Source of the DNA: Aliivibrio sifiae
GTDB taxonomy: Bacteria > Pseudomonadota > Gammaproteobacteria > Enterobacterales > Vibrionaceae
Reading direction: 5' to 3'
Assembly (NCBI RefSeq): GCF_002954705.1
Contig: NZ_MSCO01000002.1
Location: 236,496 to 300,495 of the forward strand
Length of the DNA stretch: 64,000 nucleotides
Part shown: positions 35,747 through 43,196 of the stretch, one piece after another
Numbering within the stretch: position 1 is the stretch's first letter
Layout: every line of letters starts with the position of its first letter
Notes under the pieces: model-generated
Told to the model about the DNA's origin: nothing
What the model saw: the letters and a program-made list of their open reading frames with translations, nothing else
The model's database searches: none
Translations under genes and position numbers: made by a program

Positions 35747-35932
35747 ATGGATAAAAAATCCTTACCAAACTCAGACGAAACAATTATAGAAACTGTGGAT
35801 ATTGATGGGACGTACCAAGAAGAGTTACGTAAAAAGGAAGAACGACGTAATTATCCCTCAAAACCTATCTTGTATGAGAGAAGATTTAAAGAAGATCGTC
35901 GTTATAAAGATAAGATAGATATCAAAATATAA
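35747..35932 (+). CDS. Small charged protein, unknown function
   Basis: 61 residues with a strong GGGAGGG ribosome-binding site 9 bases before the ATG, which is why I accept it. The first half is acidic, the second half basic with repeated ERR and DRR clusters (KKEERRNYP, YERRFKEDRRYKD). No membrane segment and no recognised family. It follows tag at 60 bases. Confidence 0.55.
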   Translation: MDKKSLPNSDETIIETVDIDGTYQEELRKKEERRNYPSKPILYERRFKEDRRYKDKIDIKI

Positions 35933-36100
35933 ATCTTATATTTACTTATTGAGTGTGAACTAGGTCTCGTTTTTTATATTTGTCAGGTCGTTGTAAACTT
36001 TCTCATTTTAAATGCTTGCAAGTCCGAAAATCGCTTGTATTCCATACAAAATAGGAGGATTATCCGATTTCCTTTTCACTTGTATCAAAATGTTTCTACT

Positions 36101-36949
36101 ATGAACCAGTTCGACTCTTTATTACCGCCACAAATGGCTGAACGCGCTGCTGAAGTTGGCGTAGCAAAAGCAACTAAAGATCCATTTAAATCATTCTTAT
36201 TAGCCATTACCGCTGGTATACACATTGGTATTGCTTTTATATTTTATACTACGGTAACCACTGGTGCTGAAGATATGCCTTGGGGGATGACTCACTTTGT
36301 TGGTGGTCTAGCTTTTAGTCTTGGCCTGATTTTAGTAGTTGTTACTGGTGGTGAACTATTTACCAGTTCGGTGTTAACATTGGTTGCTCGTGCAAGCGGT
36401 AAAATAAGCTGGAAAAGTTTATGCGCTAACTGGGCTGTTGTTTATATTGGTAATTTCATTGGTGCTATGCTGCTAGTTGGCATCATGCTAGTTGCAAAAC
36501 AATACATGAGTGATGGTGGTGCTGTTGGTATTAATACCATGAAAATTGCACAACATAAATTGCATCACGGTTTTTGGCAGGCGGTTGCGCTAGGCCTTAT
36601 GTGTAATGTTTTAGTGTGTGTTGGTGTATGGATGACATTCTCAGGTCGTACATTAACGGATAAAATCTTAGTAATGATTCTTCCTGTTGCTATGTTTGTT
36701 TCAGCGGGCTTTGAGCACTGTATCGCAAACATGTTTCAAATCCCAATGGCTGTAGGTATCAAAACATTTGCTTCTCCAGAATTCTGGGCTACGAGTGGTT
36801 ATACAGCATTAGATTTCGCAGATTTAACATTACATAATTTTGTCATTAATAATCTTATCCCTGTGACAATTGGTAATATTATCGGTGGTGGTATCTTCGT
36901 TGGTATGGGTTACTGGATCATCTATTTACGTGAGCCAAACCATCATTAA
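36101..36949 (+). CDS. focA: Formate channel FocA
   Basis: 282 residues from ATG 36101, which lines up with the E. coli FocA N-terminus (FDSLLPPQMAERAAEVGVAKATK). Six-helix FNT channel; FFTSS-like loop (GGELFTSSVLTLVARASGK) and the conserved His region GFEHCIANMFQIP mark the formate/hydrogen-coupled pore. It closes with GNIIGGGIFVGMGYWIIYLRE. No pfl gene is next to it. The best Shine-Dalgarno (AGGAGG, 36053-36058) is 42 bases too far upstream, so the start is open to question. Confidence 0.93.
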   Translation: MNQFDSLLPPQMAERAAEVGVAKATKDPFKSFLLAITAGIHIGIAFIFYTTVTTGAEDMPWGMTHFVGGLAFSLGLILVVVTGGELFTSSVLTLVARASGKISWKSLCANWAVVYIGNFIGAMLLVGIMLVAKQYMSDGGAVGINTMKIAQHKLHHGFWQAVALGLMCNVLVCVGVWMTFSGRTLTDKILVMILPVAMFVSAGFEHCIANMFQIPMAVGIKTFASPEFWATSGYTALDFADLTLHNFVINNLIPVTIGNIIGGGIFVGMGYWIIYLREPNHH

Positions 36950-36987
36950 TTTGATGCGCTAACTGCTTATGTAGATTTTAGATAAAG

Positions 36988-37016
36988 GAAAGGAGCGTAT
37001 TAAACGCTCCTTTTTT
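36988..37016. terminator. Terminator after focA
   Basis: AGGAGCGT / ACGCTCCT stem with 5-base loop and T6, between focA and the convergent RND gene. Confidence 0.88.
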
Positions 37017-37041
37017 ATGCCTGTTATTTAGTAATTTTCAA

Positions 37042-40000
37042 TTAGTGGTTTACCTTGATTCTAAAGAACATTGCATAAAAGAGTGGAATAACCACTAATG
37101 TCAGTATGGTTGCAAACAACAAACCAAACATAATAGTCACTGCCATACTTTTAAAGAATGGGTCGATAAGCAGGGGAGCAACACCAAGTATGGTTGTTAG
37201 TGCTCCGAGTAACACTGGTCTTGCACGGCTTAATGACGCATCAATAATCGCATTATAAGGGTGCTTTCCATTTGCTACTTCAACATCCGCTTGGTCAACA
37301 AGTACGATTGCGTTTTTTACCATCATACCAATAAGACTTAAGAACCCAAGTATCGCCATAAACTCAAACGGCGTTTGGAATATGACTAATCCTATTGATA
37401 CACCAATGATCGCAAGTGGTGCGGTTAACCAAATAACCAATGGTTGACGTAGTGCGTTGAACATGAAAATAACCGCTAAGATCATCGCTGCAAACCCATA
37501 AGGTGCCGAAATAACTAATCCTTCATTAGCGTCTTTAGAGGCTTTATATTCCCCGTACCAAATCAATTGGTATCCAGATGGTAGTTCTATTGCTTCAACT
37601 TTCTCTCTCACTTGTTTAAAGGCATCAGCAGTCAGTACTCCAGGTGCAGGATCAGCTTGCACTAAAATTGTCGGCATTCTATCAATACGGCGTAGAATCG
37701 CATCTTCCCAAACTAAATTTGATGATTCAATTAGTTGGCTTACTGAGATAAAACTGCCGGTTGTTGGGCTAAAGACCTCTGTATTTTCTATCGCACGTTG
37801 ATGATTACGCTCTGTTTCTGGTGAGCGAGCCACAATCGGAATTAAGTCATTACCTTCACGATAAACGCCAACGTTTCGCCCTGATAATGTCTGAGCGATA
37901 GCTTTATTTATCTCTTGTGTGGTTAATCCAAATTGTTGTGCTTTTTCTTCTGAAAACTGAGGACGCAGCACTGGCACTTGTTGACGCCAGTCGTCTTGTA
38001 CAGCAATCAATTGTGGATCATTAAGCATGATCGCTTTTGCTTGCTCTGCTAATTGGCGCAATACATGGCTATCTGGTCCTTTAAATCCAGCTTCAATTTT
38101 TTTACCGCCCCCGCGACCTAGCATGAATTTCCAGACTTTAATCGAGGCATCGGTGTATTTTTCATCAAGCTCTGTTTGTAGCTCAACTAGCAAAGGCGCA
38201 ATGTTTTTATAATCGTCGATATCAATCAATAACTGACCGTAGCTTGGATTGCGAGCTTCTGGTGAGTAAGTCAGCATAAAACGCAAACCGCCTCCACCAA
38301 CAAAACTCGTGATGTTCGTGATGCCTTCTTTTTGTTTCACATCTTGTTCTATGACCGCAATAGTTTGCTCTGTGCGCTTAATGTCTGAACCTTGCGGTAA
38401 ATACACATCAACCACAAATTGAGCGCGTTGAGACTCTGGCATAAAGCCAGGTGGAATATAACGAACACCATAAATAGAAGTAAATAAAACAATCAGTAAA
38501 AGGCTTAAGCTGATACCGCGATGCGCTAGTACCCAAGTTAATAATTGACGGTATTGTTGGCTAATACGGCTTGGTGGTGCTTGGTTATCTATTGCTTTCA
38601 CGGTTAGAAAATCGTGGCATAGCATTGGCGTGATTGTAATCGCAAATACCCAACTTAATAGCATTGAGTATAAAATCACCCAAAACAGAGACCCTGCGTA
38701 TTCGCCCATGTCTGATGGAGAAAGACCGATAGCACTGAAGGCACAAATACCTACAACCGTACCGCCCAGAAGAGGCCATTTAGTTGCATTAACGACATCT
38801 GAAACGATCTCATCACGGCTGTTATTTGGAGTGGTTTGTAAGCGTACTAAAATACCATCTGTCACGACAATCGCATTATCTACCAGCATGCCTAATGCAA
38901 TGATCAATGCACCCAAAGAGATCCTTTGCATTGCGATGTCTTGGATTAACATGATGCATAATGTACCTGCAACCGTTAGTAGCAAAACAAAGCCAATGAT
39001 GATGCCTGAGCGTAACCCCATAAATAGCAGTAAGACGACAAATACAATCACAACAGCGGCAATGAGGTTATCAATAAAGTTAGTTACCGACGCACGAACC
39101 GAATCCGATTGCATAGAAATGACATTCATCTCTATCCCTAATGGACGTTGACCTTCTAGCTCTGCAATACGCGCTTTTACAGCATCGCCCATATCAACCA
39201 CGTTACCGCCTGATACGTTTGAAATACCAAAACCCACAGCACGTTCACCGTTGTAGCGAACCAGCATAGAGGTCGGTTCTTGGTAGCCACGAGTAACCGT
39301 TGCAATATCAGCTAAACGAAGGACAGTATTACTATCCCCAAGGTTTACTTGTAGGTTATTTAAGTCATTAATTGAGTTAATCCCTGAGTTTGGGATCACA
39401 GGAATACGCATTGCATCCGTTTCAATACTTCCGGCAACCGTTACGATGTTTTGCTTTTGTAGTACCTGATACACTTTCTCAGCAGAGACGCCAAATTGTG
39501 CCATACGCTCGCTCGACATTTCAACGAAAATGGTTTCTTGGCGCTCGCCTAGTGTTGCTGTTTTTGCAACACCAGGGACAAGAACAAGTTCACGGCGCAA
39601 ATCATCGACATAATCTTGCAGTTGTTTGTCACTAAAGCCTTCGCCTGTTACGGCAAAGAACAGTGAGTACACATCAGAAAAGTCATCATTAACAATCGAT
39701 GCGTTTGCTCCTGGTGGTAATAGTCGCTGTGCATCCCCAATTTTACGGCGCAGTTTATCCCATACTTGTTGTAAAGCGGCTTGGCTTTGGGCAAATTCAA
39801 GTTTGATTTCAACCGTTACTTCAGACATTCCCTGTTTAGAGACGGATTTAACTTCTTTTACTTCTTGAAGTGATTGAACGGCCCCTTCAATAATGTCGGT
39901 CACTTCGTCAGATACTTCTTGGGCAGTAGCACCAGAGTAAGGGGTATTAATGACTGCTTGGCGAATGACAAACTCAGGATCTTCAAAGCGACCTAGTTTT

Positions 40001-40089
40001 AAGTAGCTTAAATAACCACCAAATAAGATCAGAGTGATAAGCACCCACACTGAGGTACGTTTAGTAATAGTATAACGTGCAATGTCCAT
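37042..40089 (-). CDS. RND-family multidrug efflux transporter
   Basis: 1015 residues, about twelve helices in the RND layout (helix 1 near 12-30, two large periplasmic loops). The proton-relay helix 4 reads ALGMLVDNAIVV, with one Asp and an Asn where AcrB has Asp-Asp, as in several other RND pumps. GRNVGVYREGNDLIPIVAR and GFLSLIGMMVKNAIVLVDQ in the second half are typical. It starts 2 bases after the adaptor gene. No outer-membrane channel gene is adjacent, so TolC or similar would be shared. Confidence 0.92.
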   Translation of the reverse strand: MDIARYTITKRTSVWVLITLILFGGYLSYLKLGRFEDPEFVIRQAVINTPYSGATAQEVSDEVTDIIEGAVQSLQEVKEVKSVSKQGMSEVTVEIKLEFAQSQAALQQVWDKLRRKIGDAQRLLPPGANASIVNDDFSDVYSLFFAVTGEGFSDKQLQDYVDDLRRELVLVPGVAKTATLGERQETIFVEMSSERMAQFGVSAEKVYQVLQKQNIVTVAGSIETDAMRIPVIPNSGINSINDLNNLQVNLGDSNTVLRLADIATVTRGYQEPTSMLVRYNGERAVGFGISNVSGGNVVDMGDAVKARIAELEGQRPLGIEMNVISMQSDSVRASVTNFIDNLIAAVVIVFVVLLLFMGLRSGIIIGFVLLLTVAGTLCIMLIQDIAMQRISLGALIIALGMLVDNAIVVTDGILVRLQTTPNNSRDEIVSDVVNATKWPLLGGTVVGICAFSAIGLSPSDMGEYAGSLFWVILYSMLLSWVFAITITPMLCHDFLTVKAIDNQAPPSRISQQYRQLLTWVLAHRGISLSLLLIVLFTSIYGVRYIPPGFMPESQRAQFVVDVYLPQGSDIKRTEQTIAVIEQDVKQKEGITNITSFVGGGGLRFMLTYSPEARNPSYGQLLIDIDDYKNIAPLLVELQTELDEKYTDASIKVWKFMLGRGGGKKIEAGFKGPDSHVLRQLAEQAKAIMLNDPQLIAVQDDWRQQVPVLRPQFSEEKAQQFGLTTQEINKAIAQTLSGRNVGVYREGNDLIPIVARSPETERNHQRAIENTEVFSPTTGSFISVSQLIESSNLVWEDAILRRIDRMPTILVQADPAPGVLTADAFKQVREKVEAIELPSGYQLIWYGEYKASKDANEGLVISAPYGFAAMILAVIFMFNALRQPLVIWLTAPLAIIGVSIGLVIFQTPFEFMAILGFLSLIGMMVKNAIVLVDQADVEVANGKHPYNAIIDASLSRARPVLLGALTTILGVAPLLIDPFFKSMAVTIMFGLLFATILTLVVIPLFYAMFFRIKVNH

Positions 40090-40091
40090 TT

Positions 40092-41207
40092 CTATTCCCC
40101 GTGACTCATTGCTGATTGTTCAGAATATGGTTTTACGATCATGTCGGTTTTAATGCTGGTGACACCGGCAATGATAATGCGCTCATTCATTTTCAAGCCT
40201 TGAGTAATAACCACTCGGTTTGTCAGTAATTCACCAACATTAACCGCGCGTTGTTGTACTTGGTTTTGTGCATCAACAACCCATACAAATTGACCACCTT
40301 TGTTGTTTGGAACTATTGCCGTTAAAGGCACGGTAATTAATGCATTTTCTTCTGCTGTTCTCTCTGGATACACAGGAATAACTTTTACCGTCATCCCCGG
40401 CAATACATTAAAACCACCTAGGTCTTTAAATGTAAGTACCACTGGGTAGGTTTGAGTTATTGGATCGGCTTGGGTGCCATAAGTGCTTAGTACAAGAGGG
40501 AAACGCTCATTGGGAATTGCACTGATCTGAGCTATTGCTTCTGATCCTTTCAGTTCACCTAGCATCACATTGTCTGGGATATTGATAAGCACTTCTAAGT
40601 TATCAAGATCATGAATAGTCAATACCGGGATATTTGCTTGTATTTGCACATGATTGTCGATCATCTTACGACCAACAATACCATCAAAAGGAGCGGTTAA
40701 TTGGGTGTACTCTAATTGACGCTTTGCTTCTTCTCGTCGATTTTTTGCTAAGTTGAAACGAGTACTTAACGTATCTAAATCACTTTTAGAAATGGCTTGG
40801 CTTTTTTCATAAATTGCTTTGCCACGGTTGTATTCTGCTTGGCTATTTTTATATTCAACACGCGCTGATTCTAGTGCGGTTTTCGCATCACGAGGATCTA
40901 ATTGCGCCAGTAATTGTCCTTTTTTTACTTGTTGGCCTTCTTCAACAAGTACGTTAATAACACGTCCATTCATCCTAAAAGCTAAATCAGCACGTTCGGC
41001 AGAGCGTACAACACCGTTAAAATGTAATTGCGTATTTATACTTGGGCTAATCACTTCAATAAGTGCAGGACGAATAGTGTCGACTTTTGCTGTTTCTAAT
41101 TGTGCTTCGTTTGAATCACAACCAGAGATCATTAGTGTGCCAATCGCAAGGCTGATAACCAGTGCGGTTTTCTTCATTAACATTACAGTCGAAATACGTG
41201 AGCTCAT
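40092..41207 (-). CDS. RND efflux periplasmic adaptor lipoprotein
   Basis: 371 residues from ATG 41207 (GAGGAA about 8 bases upstream); other possible starts are 41222 and 41177. Lipoprotein signal ends in ISGC. The barrel-sandwich/lipoyl halves (NGRVINVLVEEGQQVKKGQLLAQLDPRDA) surround an alpha-hairpin, then QLTAPFDGIVGRKMIDNHVQI and the beta-barrel. It links the RND pump to an outer-membrane channel. First gene of the pump operon, divergent from the TetR regulator across the operator array. Confidence 0.9.
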   Translation of the reverse strand: MSSRISTVMLMKKTALVISLAIGTLMISGCDSNEAQLETAKVDTIRPALIEVISPSINTQLHFNGVVRSAERADLAFRMNGRVINVLVEEGQQVKKGQLLAQLDPRDAKTALESARVEYKNSQAEYNRGKAIYEKSQAISKSDLDTLSTRFNLAKNRREEAKRQLEYTQLTAPFDGIVGRKMIDNHVQIQANIPVLTIHDLDNLEVLINIPDNVMLGELKGSEAIAQISAIPNERFPLVLSTYGTQADPITQTYPVVLTFKDLGGFNVLPGMTVKVIPVYPERTAEENALITVPLTAIVPNNKGGQFVWVVDAQNQVQQRAVNVGELLTNRVVITQGLKMNERIIIAGVTSIKTDMIVKPYSEQSAMSHGE

Positions 41208-41280
41208 TGACTCATTCCTCATGAAAAGAGTAGTTGGTTGAATATAAATTAGTCGAGCAAATTATTTTTTAATTACACAA

Positions 41281-41370
41281 AGTAAACTCGAGAGTTTATT
41301 TTATGAGTTAAATCTTTAAAAGTAAACTCGAGAGTTTATTTTATGAGTTAAATCTTTAAAAGTAAACTCT
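41281..41370. promoter_or_regulatory. Exact 40-bp tandem duplication carrying palindromic TetR-type operators
   Basis: Bases 41281-41320 and 41321-41360 are identical. Each holds the perfect palindrome TAAACTC-GA-GAGTTTA; a third copy starts at 41361 with TAAACTCTCGCG, only one good half. They lie between the efflux operon and the divergent TetR gene, so they are the likely operators for both. Confidence 0.8.
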
Positions 41371-41429
41371 CGCGTATACATTTTTATTCTGAACGAGTAG
41401 AATGAAGTGAATTTATTGATGGAGGGACT

Positions 41430-42035
41430 ATGAAAAAACTGACACGCTCACAGCAAAAGCACCTTGATATAATCAATGCTGCTAAAGAAGAATTTATTGA
41501 GCATGGTTTTCTTTCTGCCAATATGGATAGAATTACCTCATCGGCTGAAGTGTCTAAACGTACCCTTTATCGTCATTTTGAAAGCAAAGAAGTGTTATTT
41601 GAATCGGTATTAACCATTATTAATGACTCAGTAAACGAAAACGTTTCTTATCAATTTGATGAGGGAAAAAGTACGAAAGAGCAGCTAAATGAGATTGCGT
41701 ATAAAGAAATCGAAGTACTTTATCAAACCTATGGTATTGCGCTCGCTCGTACCATCGTTATGGAGTTTTTACGCCAACCAGAAATGGCAAAAAACTTAAT
41801 TAAAAATATCTATAGTATTCGCGCGATAACTCAATGGTTTAGTGCAGCAATTGAAGCGGGAAGGTTAAAACAAGTCGATCCCAAATTAATGACGGATGTC
41901 TATGTCAGTTTGTTTCAAGGGTTGTTCTTTTGGCCTCAGGTCATGAATTTGGACACTGAGCCGACAGGTGATGTGATGAAGAGTAAGGTTGATACGGTGA
42001 CGTCTATTTTTATTCAATCTTACGGTATTAAGTGA
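41430..42035 (+). CDS. TetR/AcrR-family repressor of the RND operon
   Basis: 201 residues. N-terminal TetR helix-turn-helix (ILDAAK-like IINAAKEEFIEHGFLSANMDRITSSAEVSKRTLYRHFESKEVLFESV, split here by description: helices about 14-60). The C-terminal ligand domain resembles the AefR/TetR_C_7 group. Divergent from the adaptor-pump operon, with palindromes between. GGAGGGA precedes the ATG. Repression of the pump and of itself is inferred from arrangement. Confidence 0.9.
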   Translation: MKKLTRSQQKHLDIINAAKEEFIEHGFLSANMDRITSSAEVSKRTLYRHFESKEVLFESVLTIINDSVNENVSYQFDEGKSTKEQLNEIAYKEIEVLYQTYGIALARTIVMEFLRQPEMAKNLIKNIYSIRAITQWFSAAIEAGRLKQVDPKLMTDVYVSLFQGLFFWPQVMNLDTEPTGDVMKSKVDTVTSIFIQSYGIK

Positions 42036-42051
42036 GATTAATTTTCGCTAT

Positions 42052-42105
42052 AAAAATGGCGATTAAGATAGAGAGGCATCGCTCTTTTTCTTAATCGCCA
42101 TTTTT
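42052..42105. terminator. Bidirectional terminator between TetR and DUF368 genes
   Basis: Perfect 17-bp stem AAAAATGGCGATTAAGA / TCTTAATCGCCATTTTT with an internal AGAG/CTCT pair. Confidence 0.9.
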
Positions 42106-42140
42106 GTATTGATAGTGTTTTATATATGCAAATTAGAAGA

Positions 42141-43061
42141 TTACTTCTCGTTTTTCTTTGCGTACATTTCTAAGCCAACCACTAAACCGATACCCAGAAT
42201 AACACCAACAACAGCAAAACCAATAAGCGCAGGTTGTTGCGTCACTTGCTCATAGTTAAATGGAGAGAGGTTGTGTTCAATTAGAGGTACTAACTCGCCT
42301 TTTGAATTTGTACGCCATTCAATGACTTCTTTCCAAGGCCAAATTTTTCCTAATGTGCCGGCCATTAACCCCGTTAAAAAGATTAAGGTAATGTCTCGGA
42401 ATCTTCTTAGTAAGAAAGACAAAACATGAGAAAAACTTAATAGACCAATGACACAACCTGAAGCAAATAATCCCATAGTCACTAGATCAAGAGATTTAAC
42501 AGCACCAAGCACAGGGCTATACATACCAATAAGCAGAAGAATGAAGCTGCCTGAAATCCCTGGTAAAATCATCGCACAAATTGCAATTGAACCAGCAAGA
42601 ATATAAGTAAAGGTTGATGGTGTCATCGTCATTGGGTTTAGTACCGTAATGCTATAAGCAAACGCGGCACCCGCTAATAACATAACAAAGCGATCTAATG
42701 ACCATTTCTCAATTTGTTTTGCGATATGAATGATTGAGATGATGATCAAACCAAAGAAGAAAGACCATAGAGGAATAGGGTGCGTGTGTAGCATCCATGT
42801 GATGAATTTTGCGAGTGTTAAGATGCTCGTTAAAATGCCACCAAAAAGAGAAATAAGGAAAAAACCATTAATGTGAGCAAATACTGCTTTAAAGCCTTCG
42901 CGTTTCCATAATCCGAAGATAGAAGGATTTATACGTCGAATGCTTTCTAAAAGCGTGTCATAAATACCAGTAATAAAGGCAATTGTACCACCAGATACAC
43001 CAGGAACAACATCAGCTGCGCCCATTGCCATACCTTTAAAGAATGTCGTTAAATAGTTCAT
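42141..43061 (-). CDS. popT: DUF368 polyprenyl-phosphate translocase (PopT type)
   Basis: 306 residues from ATG 43061; the frame is open 21 residues further but the family begins MNYLTTFFKGMAMGAADVVPGVSGGTIAFITGIYD, as seen here. About nine helices, with a second repeat of the motif (MILPGISGSFILLLIGMY). DUF368 proteins of vibrios and others were shown to return undecaprenyl phosphate across the inner membrane for peptidoglycan and lipid-carrier recycling. It lies next to malT as in V. cholerae chromosome II by memory. Confidence 0.88.
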   Translation of the reverse strand: MNYLTTFFKGMAMGAADVVPGVSGGTIAFITGIYDTLLESIRRINPSIFGLWKREGFKAVFAHINGFFLISLFGGILTSILTLAKFITWMLHTHPIPLWSFFFGLIIISIIHIAKQIEKWSLDRFVMLLAGAAFAYSITVLNPMTMTPSTFTYILAGSIAICAMILPGISGSFILLLIGMYSPVLGAVKSLDLVTMGLFASGCVIGLLSFSHVLSFLLRRFRDITLIFLTGLMAGTLGKIWPWKEVIEWRTNSKGELVPLIEHNLSPFNYEQVTQQPALIGFAVVGVILGIGLVVGLEMYAKKNEK

Positions 43062-43196
43062 TTTAGCTCTACAATAGATGAAAAAAAACTTATGCATAAT
43101 GCACGAAGGTACGTGATTATACATAAGTTTTTGTATAAAAAATGTCGTAAAATTAATTATCCCAATATTACTAACGAGATAATTGCTAGTATGTGA

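Noticed and set aside
38630-39151. 173-residue plus-strand open frame
   Set aside because: Antisense to the RND transporter gene; low-complexity Thr/Ile/Met composition and no ribosome-binding site.
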